Assembly (NCBI RefSeq): GCF_900091465.1
Contig: NZ_FMHV01000002.1
Span: 4,712,001 to 4,776,000 of the forward strand
Origin: Micromonospora rhizosphaerae
Lineage (GTDB): Bacteria; Actinomycetota; Actinomycetes; Mycobacteriales; Micromonosporaceae
DNA length: 64,000 bases
Direction: 5' to 3'
The notes beneath the pieces are model-generated. The model made no database searches. It saw only the letters and a list, made by a program, of their open reading frames with translations, and was not told the origin of the DNA. Positions 15,437 through 23,910 of the stretch are shown piece by piece. Position 1 is the stretch's first letter. Each line of letters starts with the position of its first letter. The position numbers were made by a program, and so were the translations under genes.

Positions 15437-16600
15437 TTGACCACCACTCCACTGACCCGCGGCTGGTACCGGCCGATGCAGGCCCGCCGCCCGGACGAGG
15501 AGCACCGGGTCGCCACGCCGCTGGAACTCTTCTTCGACCTCTGCTTCGTGGTCGCCGTCGCGCAGGCCGCCGGCAACCTGCACCACGACGTGGCGGAGGA
15601 CCACCTCGGCCACGCGGTGACCAGCTACCTGACGGTGTTCTTCGCGATCTGGTGGGCGTGGATGAACTTCACCTGGTTCGCCTCCGCCTACGACACCGAC
15701 GACGACGTCTACCGGATCACCACGCTGGTGCAGATCTCCGGAGCGCTGATCCTGGCCGCCGGCGTGCCGCGCGCGTTCACCGAAGCCGACTTCACCATCA
15801 TCACCTACGGGTACGTGGTGATGCGGCTGGCCACCGTGGCCAACTGGGTACGGGCGGCCGCCGGCGACCCGGAGCACCGGGCCACCACGACGACGTACGC
15901 CCTGGGGGTTGCCGTGGTGCAGCTCGGCTGGCTGCTCCGGCTCGCCCTGCCGGAGGGCTGGGCGATGCCGGCGTTCCTGGTGCTGGCCGTAGCCGACGTG
16001 CTCGTGCCCGTGGTGGCGGAGCGGCGCGGGAAGACCAGCTGGCACCCGCACCACATCGCCGAGCGGTACCAGCTGTTCACCCTGATCGTGCTCGGCGAGG
16101 TGGTGCTCTCCACCTCGGTGGCGATCCAGAGCGGCGTCGACGCAGGTAACCCGCAGCTGTGGTCGCTGGCCGCCGCCGGTGCCGTGATCGTCTTCGCGCT
16201 CTGGTGGCTCTACTTCGACCGGCCGGGCCCGGTGCCGCCCGCCTCGCTGCGCGGCTCCCTGTTCTGGGGCTACGGCCACTACCTGATCTTCGCGGCGATC
16301 GCCGCGGTGGGCGCCGGGCTGGCCGTCGCCGTCGACCACGACCTGCACCAGGCACATGTGTCCGGCCGGACCGCCGCCTACGCCACCGCGGTGCCGGTCG
16401 CGGTCTACCTGCTCGCCCTCTGGCTGCTGCACCTGCGCTGGAAGCGCGGCCTCGGCCTGCTCACGTTTCCCGTGGCGATCGTCCTGGTGCTGGTCGCGCC
16501 GTGGCTGCCCGCGCCGATCCACGTGCTGGCCGGCGTCCTCTTCGTCCTGGTGGCGCTGACGCTCGTCATCCGGCACCGGGCCCCGACCAGAACTGCCTGA
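15437..16600 (+). CDS. ltrA: low temperature requirement A (LtrA) family membrane protein
   Basis: A 387-residue polytopic membrane protein. Family features are the N-terminal VATPLELFFDLCFVVAVAQAA, the WWAWMNFTWFASAYDTDD segment and ERYQLFTLIVLGEVVLS, with about ten membrane helices. LtrA was named for cold-sensitive growth in Listeria; the molecular function is unknown. The TTG at 15437 was chosen because a GAGGAG site lies just upstream and because the family begins near RGWYRPM. The last 35 bases overlap the 3' end of the convergent hydrolase gene. Confidence 0.83.
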   Translation: MTTTPLTRGWYRPMQARRPDEEHRVATPLELFFDLCFVVAVAQAAGNLHHDVAEDHLGHAVTSYLTVFFAIWWAWMNFTWFASAYDTDDDVYRITTLVQISGALILAAGVPRAFTEADFTIITYGYVVMRLATVANWVRAAAGDPEHRATTTTYALGVAVVQLGWLLRLALPEGWAMPAFLVLAVADVLVPVVAERRGKTSWHPHHIAERYQLFTLIVLGEVVLSTSVAIQSGVDAGNPQLWSLAAAGAVIVFALWWLYFDRPGPVPPASLRGSLFWGYGHYLIFAAIAAVGAGLAVAVDHDLHQAHVSGRTAAYATAVPVAVYLLALWLLHLRWKRGLGLLTFPVAIVLVLVAPWLPAPIHVLAGVLFVLVALTLVIRHRAPTRTA

Positions 16601-17423
16601 CCAGCCGGTGGAACTCGGCCGCCCGCTCGATCTGCGGCATGTGCCCGGTGTCGGGGAAGAGGTGGGTGCGGGCCTTCGGCAGCCGGGCCCGGGCGGCCAC
16701 CAGGTGGGCGGCGGGGAGGATCAGGTCCCGGTCGCCCCAGACCACCAGGGTGGGGATGTCCAGTGCGGACACCGCCCCGAGCAGCTCCTCGCGCCACTGT
16801 GGCCGGACGCCCCGGACGGTGCCGAGGCTACGGACGAGTTCCAGCATGACCCGGGCGGCGTGCGGCTGCCGGGCCACCGCCAGGGCGTGCGCGATGCGCT
16901 CCTCGGTGGCGTACGCCGGGTCGTGGAAGATGGCCAGCTCGGTGCGGCGCGCGATGGCCGGGTGCGGGCGCAGCAGCAGCCGGCCGAGCGGACGCAGGGC
17001 GAGCAGCCGCAGCGCGACGGTCACCTCCCGGCCGAACCCGGCGCTGTTGACCAGCACCAGGCTGGCCGCCCGGAACGGGTCGTCGGCGGCCAGCCGCATC
17101 GCCACCGCCCCGCCGAGCGAGTTGCCGACCAGGTGCGCGGGTTCGGTGACGCCGGCCGCGTCGAGGAACTCCGCGACGGCCCGGGCCAGCGCCGGCAGAG
17201 TGTGCGGCCCGTCCAGCGGCGCGGAGCCGCCGTGGCCGGGCAGGTCGAGGCTGACCACCCGGTGATCGCGGGCCAGCAGGTCCCGCTGCGCCGTGAAGTC
17301 GTCCAGGGTACGGCCGATGCCGTGCAGCAGCACGACCGACGGACCGGCGCCCTCGATCCGGCAGCGCACCCGGCGTCCCGCCACCGTCAGCTCGTCCGCC
17401 GCCGGCAGGGACACCGGCGTCAC
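16566..17423 (-). CDS. alpha/beta hydrolase
   Basis: A 285-residue alpha/beta-hydrolase-fold enzyme. Oxyanion region LLHGIGRTLDDF, nucleophile elbow GNSLGGA (Ser), acid near VVWGDRDLILP (Asp) and the catalytic His in FPDTGHMPQIE complete the triad. The GTG at 17423 overlaps the stop of the SDR (GTGA). Last gene of the monooxygenase-SDR-hydrolase operon, where it may act on the ester or lactone made by the monooxygenase. Its 3' end overlaps ltrA by 35 bases. Confidence 0.87.
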   Translation of the reverse strand: MTPVSLPAADELTVAGRRVRCRIEGAGPSVVLLHGIGRTLDDFTAQRDLLARDHRVVSLDLPGHGGSAPLDGPHTLPALARAVAEFLDAAGVTEPAHLVGNSLGGAVAMRLAADDPFRAASLVLVNSAGFGREVTVALRLLALRPLGRLLLRPHPAIARRTELAIFHDPAYATEERIAHALAVARQPHAARVMLELVRSLGTVRGVRPQWREELLGAVSALDIPTLVVWGDRDLILPAAHLVAARARLPKARTHLFPDTGHMPQIERAAEFHRLVRQFWSGPGAG

Positions 17424-18364
17424 GCCGGCCGCCCGGGGGTGTCCGCCTGGTCGGGCGCGACCGGCTCCGTTGCGGGCCGCGGCGCGGGCACCTCGGCGCC
17501 GTCCGGGTCGGACGTCGACCGGGTCGCCGGGCCGCCCGCGCTCCGGTTGAGCCCGAGGGCGAGGATCCGGTGGTACGAGGCGGGGGCGATCCGGGCCAGC
17601 AGGTCGGGCAGCTTCGCCGACCAACCGATGAGGACCCGGCCCCGCCGCCGCTCGACGCCGCGCAGGATCACCTCGGCGGCCGTCGCCGGGTCGATGGAGA
17701 GCAGCTTCTCGAACTGCCGCCGGCCCGCCTCGTACTCCTCCGGGGAGACGCCGCTGCCGACCCGGGCGCTCTGCGCGATCCGGGTCCGGATGCCGCCCGG
17801 GTGCACGGAGGTCACGCCGATGCCGTCGTCGACCAGCTCGTGGCGCAGCGCCTCGGTGAAGCCCCGGACGGCGAACTTGCTCGCCGAGTAGGCGGCCTGG
17901 CCGGCCGGCGCGATCAGCCCGAACAGGCTGGAGACGTTGACCAGGTGGGCGCCCGGCTCGGCCTTCAGCGCGGGCAGCAGCGCGTGGGTCAGCCGCACCA
18001 CGGCCCGGAAGTTGATGTCGATCACCCAGCTGAACTCGTCCAGGGTCACCTGGTCGAACCGGCCGCCCAGCGCGACACCCGCGTTGTTCACCAGCAGGCG
18101 GATCCGGGGGTGCCGGCGGCGGATCTCCTCGGCCACCCGGTCGGTGGCGTCGGCGTCGGCGAGGTCGACCAGGTAGGTGTGGATCCGCCGGTCGGGGTGG
18201 GCCGCGCGGATCGCGGCGACCACCGCGTCGAGCCGCTCGGCGTCCCGGTCGAGCAGGACCAGGTCGCTGCCGCGCCGGGCGAGCCCGTGGGCCAGCGCCT
18301 CCCCGATCCCGCTGGCGCTGCCGGTGACCACGGCCGTGCCGCCGGGGAAGACGAAGTCACGCAT
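17420..18364 (-). CDS. short-chain dehydrogenase, SadH-like
   Basis: A 314-residue classical SDR. Cofactor motif TGSASGIG near the N-terminus, NNAGVA, catalytic Ser in VNVSSLFG and YSASK (Tyr-x3-Lys) are in place. The C-terminal extension beyond residue 270 is Pro/Ala-rich and not part of the fold. It sits between the flavin monooxygenase and the hydrolase, as SadH does in the mycobacterial mymA operon. Probable role: oxidation or reduction of an alcohol/ketone linked to the monooxygenase substrate. The start is 36 bases after the monooxygenase stop. Confidence 0.87.
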   Translation of the reverse strand: MRDFVFPGGTAVVTGSASGIGEALAHGLARRGSDLVLLDRDAERLDAVVAAIRAAHPDRRIHTYLVDLADADATDRVAEEIRRRHPRIRLLVNNAGVALGGRFDQVTLDEFSWVIDINFRAVVRLTHALLPALKAEPGAHLVNVSSLFGLIAPAGQAAYSASKFAVRGFTEALRHELVDDGIGVTSVHPGGIRTRIAQSARVGSGVSPEEYEAGRRQFEKLLSIDPATAAEVILRGVERRRGRVLIGWSAKLPDLLARIAPASYHRILALGLNRSAGGPATRSTSDPDGAEVPAPRPATEPVAPDQADTPGRPA

Positions 18365-18400
18365 CCGGTGCGCTCCTTTCCGTGCCGGTCGGGCCGGCAG

Positions 18401-19954
18401 TCAGGCGACGGGGGTGTCGGCGGGCTCGGTCGCCGTCCCGGCGGCCGGCCGTCCCACCGGGACGGCGGGGTCCCCGGGCGCGGCTGTGGTGCCGTTCGAC
18501 GCGGCGCGGGAGAACCGGACACCCGCGTCGGTCAGCCGGCCGTGCCGCATCAGCAGCACGTCCCGGGGGTAGTTCTGGTGCAGCCGCCAGGGCGCCGTCG
18601 GGCCCTGCTTGGGCAGCTGGTCCACGCTGCGCAGCACGTAACCGGACCTCAGATTGATGATCGGCTCCAGCTCGCCGGAGGTCGGCGCCACCGGGGTGAC
18701 GATCTGCTGGCCCGTGGCGTCCAGGTGACGCAGCAGCCGGCAGACGTAGGTGGCGACCAGATCGGCCTTCAACGTCCAGGAGGCGTTGGTGTAGCCGATG
18801 GTCATCGCGAAGTTCGGCACGCCGGAGAGCATCATGCCCTTGTAGGCGACGGTCTGCGCCAGGTCGACGTCCGCCCCGTCGACGGCGAGCGTCATCCCGC
18901 CGAGGCCGAGCAGGTTGAGCCCGGTGGCGGTGACGATGATGTCGGCCGGCAGCTCCTCGCCGGAGGCGAGCCGGATGCCCTGCTCGGTGAAGGTGTCGAT
19001 GGTGTCGGTCACCACCGACGCCCGTCCCGCCTTCACCGACTCGAAGAGGTCGCCGTCGGGGACCACGCAGAGCCGCTGGTCCCAGGGGTTGTAGCGGGGC
19101 GAGAAGTGCCGGTCGATGTCGTAGCCGACCGGGAGCCGGCCCTGGGCCCCCCGGCGGAGCAGTTTCCTGGCCAGCCCGGGTGCGCGCCGGCTGAGCTGGT
19201 AGGTGGCCACCCCGAGCAGCACGTTCTTCCAGCGCACCACCGGATACGCGGCCGTCGCCGGCAGCCAGCGCCGCAGCGCGTCGGCCAGCACGTCCCGCGA
19301 CGGCAGCGAGATGACGTACGTGGGTGAGCGCTGCAGCATGGTGACGTGTTCGGCCCGCTCGGCCATCGCGGGCACCAGGGTCACCGCGGTCGCGCCGCTG
19401 CCGATCACCACCACCCGCTTGCCGGTGTAGTCGAGGTCCTCGGGCCAGTGCTGCGGGTGCACCAACCGACCGGCGTACCGCCCGACGCCCGGGAGGGGCG
19501 GGATGTAGCCCTCGTCGTAGCGGTAGTAGCCGGAGCAGGTGAAGAGGAACGAGCAGGTGAGGACGACGTCCTCGCCGGTGTCGTCGCGGTGGGCGTGGAC
19601 CGTCCACCGGGCCCGGGCGCTGTCCCACTCCGCGCGGACCACCCGGTGCTGGAAGCGGATCTGCTCCTCGACGCCGTACTCGCGGGCGGTCTCCCGGACG
19701 TACGCGCGGATCGAGTCGCCGTCGGCGATCGCCTTCGGATTGGTCCACGGCTTGAACGAGTAGCCGAGGGTGTACATGTCGGAGTCCGACCGGACGCCCG
19801 GGTAGCGGAACAGGTCCCAGGTGCCGCCGATCGCCGCGCGCGCCTCCAGCACCGCGTACGTCTTCTCCGGGCAGTTGCGCTGCAGGTGCACCGCAGCGCC
19901 GATGCCGGAGAGCCCGGCACCGACGATGAGGACGTCGACGTGATCGGAGGCCAT
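18401..19954 (-). CDS. flavin-containing / Baeyer-Villiger monooxygenase, MymA/EthA-like
   Basis: A 517-residue FAD- and NADPH-dependent monooxygenase. FAD site VGAGLSGIG at the N-terminus, NADPH site VIGSGATAV, and a Baeyer-Villiger-type fingerprint YAGRLVHPQHW in which the first aromatic is Tyr rather than Phe. GTWDLFRYPGVRSDSDMY is typical of the MymA/EthA group. Head of an operon with SDR and hydrolase. The ATG at 19954 uses an AGGAAG site that overlaps the stop of the upstream tnpB, so its present leader begins in transposon-derived sequence. Substrates in this group are ketones, aldehydes or thioamides. Soluble. Confidence 0.88.
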   Translation of the reverse strand: MASDHVDVLIVGAGLSGIGAAVHLQRNCPEKTYAVLEARAAIGGTWDLFRYPGVRSDSDMYTLGYSFKPWTNPKAIADGDSIRAYVRETAREYGVEEQIRFQHRVVRAEWDSARARWTVHAHRDDTGEDVVLTCSFLFTCSGYYRYDEGYIPPLPGVGRYAGRLVHPQHWPEDLDYTGKRVVVIGSGATAVTLVPAMAERAEHVTMLQRSPTYVISLPSRDVLADALRRWLPATAAYPVVRWKNVLLGVATYQLSRRAPGLARKLLRRGAQGRLPVGYDIDRHFSPRYNPWDQRLCVVPDGDLFESVKAGRASVVTDTIDTFTEQGIRLASGEELPADIIVTATGLNLLGLGGMTLAVDGADVDLAQTVAYKGMMLSGVPNFAMTIGYTNASWTLKADLVATYVCRLLRHLDATGQQIVTPVAPTSGELEPIINLRSGYVLRSVDQLPKQGPTAPWRLHQNYPRDVLLMRHGRLTDAGVRFSRAASNGTTAAPGDPAVPVGRPAAGTATEPADTPVA

Positions 19955-19966
19955 GGCATCTGCTTC

Positions 19967-21386
19967 CTACTGGTTACTCGTTGTTGAGCGGTTCGGATGG
20001 TTCGCTCTCCGCTCGGCTGTTGCCGGGCTGGAGTCCTGGACCGGCAGTCTGGTCCGGTGGCGATCGGTCCGGTCCTGCAGGATCTGCTTCACCGTGCGGT
20101 GCGGGGTGTGCAGGGCGATGTCGGGGTCGCCGGCTCGCTGCAGGATGTTGATCGCGGCGTTCACGTCGGCCTGCCACACCACCCCGCACAAGGTGCAGTG
20201 AAGCCGGTCCCCGCCGCGTCGGCCGAGCCGGCCGCAGCGGTGACAGGTTTGTGAGGTGTAGGCGGCGTTGACGTGCACGAGCGCAGAACCTCTGCGCTCC
20301 GACACGTTTGTAAGCGCCTCGGCGGTGAGCCCTTTGGTCCACCCGGCGAGGCGCCGGTTGACGTTACTGCCGAGCCTCGTGCGCCCGGCAAAGCTGGTGG
20401 TGAGGTCTTCGGCGACCACCGTGGCGGCCTTGTCGACGACCCCGTGCACGGCGGTGAAGATCTCCGTACGCACCCGCGCGCGGTGGCGGGCGGCCTGCCG
20501 GTCCCGCTTGGCGGTCCCGAGGTTGTTGGCCGTGATCCGACGCGCCTTGGCGTGATCACCGCGGAGGGCCGCGTTGTTCGCTATCGAGCGCAGCTTCGCC
20601 CGCCGCCGGTTGCGTTCTTTCAGCCGGTCCGACTCGGTGGTCAGGAGCCCGCCGAGCCGAACGCCATGGCGCTGGCCGTCGGAGTCGGTCAGGGCTTCGG
20701 TGTAGCCCTTGTCAACGCCGATCGTCCGGTCGCCGCATGGCCGCTGCGACGATGGCAGCTGGGATGCGTCGATCTGGTAGTGCACCTCGACCCGGGGACG
20801 GCGCACGATCAGCCGCAGCGTGCCAGTCGGGGCGACAGTCGTGGACAGCGGGATCCTGACCATCTGGCGGCGTTCGAGACCGGGGACCGCCAGCCACAGC
20901 CGGCCGCGCCCGTCAGCGACGGTGCGGTGCTGGTCGGCGCGCACGACGATCTGATCGTGGGTGCGGTTCCTTGCCTCGCTTCCAGTGCTTGCGCATCTGC
21001 CGAGCCAGGAACGGATCAATGGCCCACTGGTCAGCCTTCAGCGCGGTGAACATCCGCTTGCGCTCGACCGGATCATTGGTGCGCCGGGTGATCGCCCGCC
21101 GGACCTCGACCTTGGCCGAGGCCAAATTCGCCGCGATGTCGGCCATGGCGTCGCGGACGGTTTCCTTCCACGCATTCGCCAACACACCGAACCGGACGTG
21201 CGTGCCGTCAGCCAGCCACTGGTCCCGCACCTGCCGGTCCTTCAGTCCGGACCCGACGCCGGCGATCGACCCGTAACGCTGCCACACCTCACTCCGAACC
21301 CGACCCAACCGACGCGCCTGCTCCGCCAGGGCGGCGTACTTGCCCGGGTTCAGGCGCACGGAGTACGCGATCCGGGTGACCTTCAC
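19967..21386 (-). pseudogene. tnpB: TnpB-type RNA-guided nuclease gene, broken by a frameshift
   Basis: Two adjacent frames together make one TnpB protein of about 470 residues. The first part (21386 down to about 20970; GTG start after a GGAGGG site) carries the helical N-terminal half. The second part (about 20985 down to 19967) carries the RuvC-like nuclease: GVDKGYTEAL, VAEDLTTSF and ADVNAAINIL supply the three acidic residues, and CHRCG ... CTLCG is the zinc finger. The frame switch lies at GGCAAGGAACCG near 20980; a one-base change would restore the protein. No tnpA lies nearby and no terminal repeats were found. The stop is 12 bases from the monooxygenase start. Programmed frameshifting is possible but less likely than decay. 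Confidence 0.75.
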
Positions 21387-21528
21387 CGATCACCCTCCAC
21401 AGTTAGGTCCGCCCCTCTGAGTTCCCCCTCGTAGCGCCGCAGCCCGTCCAGCCGACACGAGAAGGCGCACAACAGCATTAGTCGCTCCTCCCGTTCGGTG
21501 CGGCAGTGCTCCGGACACTATCCACCAC

Positions 21529-21586
21529 CGTCGACGCCAGTCAACACCCCGTTGAATGAGATCGACACGATGTCGAGCGGGTGTAG
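21529..21586. promoter_or_regulatory. candidate EthR-like operator region
   Basis: Just upstream of the TetR start lie spaced TCGAC/TCAAC-type half sites, a perfect palindrome CGACA-CGA-TGTCG (21563-21575), and an outer inverted repeat ACACCC (21544-21549) / GGGTGT (21578-21583). Such multi-site operators are typical for EthR-like repressors, which bind cooperatively. The tnpB gene now separates this region from the monooxygenase operon. The base positions are read directly; binding is inferred. Confidence 0.45.
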
Positions 21587-21595
21587 CATCGGCCA

Positions 21596-22258
21596 ATGAC
21601 CATCGCCCGTTCGCCGACCGGTGGCGCACGCGTTCGCGGGCGTCGGCCGGGCCGCTCCACAGGCGACGACCGGGAGCAGGCCATCCTCGCCACGGCCGAG
21701 CGGCTGCTGGAGCGGCGCGCCTTCGGCGACATCTCCATCGACGACCTGGCGAAGGGCGCCGGGATCTCCCGGCCGACGTTCTATTTCTATTTCCCGTCCA
21801 AGGACGCGGTGCTGCTCACCCTGCTCGACCGGGTCACCGAGGAGGCGAACGGCGTCGCGGGCGACGTGCTGGACCGGCTCGCCGAAGACCCGCGGTCCCG
21901 CTGGCGGGAGCTGATCGACCGGTTCCACGCCACCTTCGGCGGCCACCGCGCGGTGGTGCTGGCCTGCGCCGAGGTGCGCGGCACCAACGCCGAGGTACGC
22001 CGGCTCTGGGCCGACGTGCTGGAGCGCTGGGTTCGGGCGGTCGAGGCGGCCATCAAGGGTGAGCGCAGGCGCGGCGCGGCCCCGGACGGGCTGCCCGCCC
22101 GGGACCTCGCCATTGCGCTGAACTCGATGAACGAGCGGGTCTGGTACGCCACCTTCGCCGGGGACGGGCCGGCGGTGGCCGAGCGGGACGTGGTCGACGT
22201 GCTGCTCGACGTCTGGCTGACGGCGATCTACCGAACGACCACGCCACCGCCGGCCTGA
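21596..22258 (+). CDS. TetR/AcrR-family repressor, EthR-like
   Basis: A 220-residue one-component regulator. Helix-turn-helix at residues about 28-75 (REQAILATAERLLERRAF, IDDLAKGAGISRPTFYFYF), then an EthR-type ligand domain ([32 protein letters not shown]). Divergently placed from the monooxygenase operon, as ethR is from ethA in mycobacteria, so it probably represses that operon and itself. A truncated second copy of its C-terminal two-thirds lies at 23413-23828. Its last 31 bases overlap the convergent broken PH-domain gene. Confidence 0.87.
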   Translation: MTIARSPTGGARVRGRRPGRSTGDDREQAILATAERLLERRAFGDISIDDLAKGAGISRPTFYFYFPSKDAVLLTLLDRVTEEANGVAGDVLDRLAEDPRSRWRELIDRFHATFGGHRAVVLACAEVRGTNAEVRRLWADVLERWVRAVEAAIKGERRRGAAPDGLPARDLAIALNSMNERVWYATFAGDGPAVAERDVVDVLLDVWLTAIYRTTTPPPA

Positions 22259-22751
22259 GCGGCGGCGTGCGCCCGGCGCAGCTGTGCCATTATCAGGTTG
22301 AAGTCGGCGGCGGCCAGCACCGCGCCGTTCCGCTTCTGCAGCTGGCGCACGGGACCGCGCGTCCGCACCGGCGTCTCCACGGCCCCGTCCCGGGCCAGCA
22401 CCCAGGCTTCCATCTGGCCGTTCGGCCTGCCGAACCACCGCGTCGGCCGCACGTCGAATCCGGTCACCTCCGGCCAGAGCAGCAGCCGGGAGCGGTGCAG
22501 GTGTCGGATCAGCAGGCCACGCTCGCTGCGGTAGATGCCGACCAGATGGAACCGGACCCAGAAGGACGTGAATTGCCGGTCGCCGCGACGCCGACGAGCA
22601 TGGACCCGGCCTGACGGGCGGGCATCCCACGGGTGACCAGTAGGACCACCAGCGCGGCCGACAGGAAAACAACTACGCTGCCGAACAGTATCGCCACCCC
22701 GGCGACCACCTGCCGCATTGCCCAGGGATCGACCCGCCGCCATCGCCGCAC
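22228..22751 (-). pseudogene. frameshifted membrane-anchored PH-domain-like gene
   Basis: The first frame (GTG 22751, MRRWRRVDPWAMRQVV...) gives a basic N-terminus and a strong membrane helix (ILFGSVVVFLSAALVVLLV). After about 22575 the coding signal continues in another frame with VRFHLVGIYRSERGLLIRHL and EVTGFDVRPTRWFG, a PH-like membrane-binding domain common in small actinobacterial proteins, ending at 22228. A one- or two-base change near 22560-22585 would fuse them into a normal protein of about 170 residues. It may be a real pseudogene or a sequencing error. No function is known for the family. Confidence 0.6.
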
Positions 22752-22760
22752 GGCGTCACT

Positions 22761-23210
22761 CTAGCCAGTACGCGCGAACTCCATGATCCAGTTGGTCTCC
22801 CAGGTGCGTTCGCCGTCGGTGGAGAAGGCCTGCTCCCAGCGGCAGGAGGTGGGGGTGATCCGGGACCAGATGAAGCGGCACCGGATCGGCCGCCCCTCGT
22901 CGGTGTCGTCGGCGTAGAAGGTGCCCACACCGTCGACGAACCGGCCGACCACCGGCGGCAGCTCGAGAATTCCCCGGCTGTGCATCCAGTAGATCGACCA
23001 GAGTCCGGACGCCGGGTCGAGGATGCGCGTGGAGCCGGAGAAGCCCCGGGTGGGGCAGCGCATCTCGTCGAAGCTGCGGGCGCCGTCGAAGAACCGGTGC
23101 GCCACCGTGGTGCCGAGAAACTCGTCCCACTTGTCGCTGCCCACGTGCCGCTCCACCAGCCGACGGCTGACGACGTCCCCGGCGCCGACCAGAAAGTCGA
23201 AGTCCCCCAT
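22761..23210 (-). CDS. DUF1579-like (lipocalin-type) protein
   Basis: A 149-residue cytoplasmic protein starting MGDFDFLVGAGDVVS. Beta-rich with many aromatic residues (SIYWMHSRGILELPP, CRFIWSRITPTSCRWEQAFS, WETNWIMEF); the closing pattern TSCRWEQAFSTDGERTWETN resembles proteins grouped near DUF1579, a likely ligand-binding barrel. Function unknown. The ATG at 23210 was chosen because conserved-looking sequence begins there; the frame extends 20 codons further upstream. It stops just before the frameshifted gene on the same strand. Confidence 0.65.
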   Translation of the reverse strand: MGDFDFLVGAGDVVSRRLVERHVGSDKWDEFLGTTVAHRFFDGARSFDEMRCPTRGFSGSTRILDPASGLWSIYWMHSRGILELPPVVGRFVDGVGTFYADDTDEGRPIRCRFIWSRITPTSCRWEQAFSTDGERTWETNWIMEFARTG

Positions 23211-23273
23211 CAGAAGCCCACCGGCCCCAAGGGTGCTCCCGACGGCCGGAGCCGCCGAGAGCACCCGCACCGC

Positions 23274-23412
23274 TCAGGACAGCTCGGGCGGGTCCAGCCA
23301 GGTCCACGTGACGCCGTCGGCGGAGAGCCACGCGCCCTTGCTGTCCGGCCAGCCGGTCTGGACGTACCCGCCGGGCACCGGCCGGGGGTCGGCACCCGGT
23401 CCCAGGGGCGCG
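23274..23412 (-). pseudogene. C-terminal fragment of an unknown, possibly beta-propeller-like protein
   Basis: The frame encodes GGYVQTGWPDSKGAWLSADG and a terminal VTWTWLDPPELS before its stop. The SADGVTW pattern resembles repeat units in actinobacterial secreted or lipoprotein propellers. Upstream of about 23412 the sequence switches abruptly to the antisense of a TetR gene fragment, so the 5' part has been lost. Confidence 0.5.
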
Positions 23413-23828
23413 GGGCGGACGCGGCCGCCGGCGACGTGCTGGACCGCCTCGCCGAGGACCCGCGGGCCCGGTGGCGTGAGGTGATCAGCCGGTTCCACGC
23501 CACCTTCGGCGACCACCGGGCGGTGGTGCTGGCCTGCGCCCAGGTACGCGGCACCAACGCCGAGGTGCGCCGGCTCTGGGCCGCCGTGCTCGAACGCTGG
23601 GTGCAGGCGGTGGCGTCGGCCATCGAGGGGGAACGCCGGCGCGGCGCCGCCCCGGATGGTCCGCCCGCCCGGGACCTCGCCATCGCGTTGAACTCGATGA
23701 ATGAGCGGGTCTGGTACGCGACCTTCGCCGGCGACGGACCGGCCGTGGCCGAACAGGACGTGGTCGACGTGCTGCTCGACGTCTGGCTCACCACCATCTA
23801 CCGCAGCACCACCCCGCCGCCGGGCTGA
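23413..23828 (+). pseudogene. truncated duplicate of the EthR-like TetR gene
   Basis: From about 23413 to the stop at 23828 the sequence is colinear, without gaps, with the TetR gene at 21843-22258 (offset exactly 1570). By eye about 15 amino-acid changes occur in about 130 residues. The DNA-binding third and the start codon are missing, so no functional repressor can be made. The same carboxy-end motifs (HATFGDHRAVVLACAQVRG, LNSMNERVWYATF) are kept. Confidence 0.8.
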
Positions 23829-23910
23829 CCCGCGCGGGCGATGGCCGCTCGTTGTCGGTGGGTAGGTCTAGCGTGGGTGGACACGGAGCCAGCGCCAGTA
23901 AGGGGAGACC

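Noticed and set aside
20960..21010. Programmed ribosomal frameshift in tnpB
   Set aside because: No classical slippery heptamer or following strong structure was evident, so a simple indel is the better explanation.
23274..23516. A complete 80-residue minus-strand gene
   Set aside because: Only the last about 45 codons look coding; the upstream part is the antisense of the TetR fragment, so it is treated as a truncated remnant.
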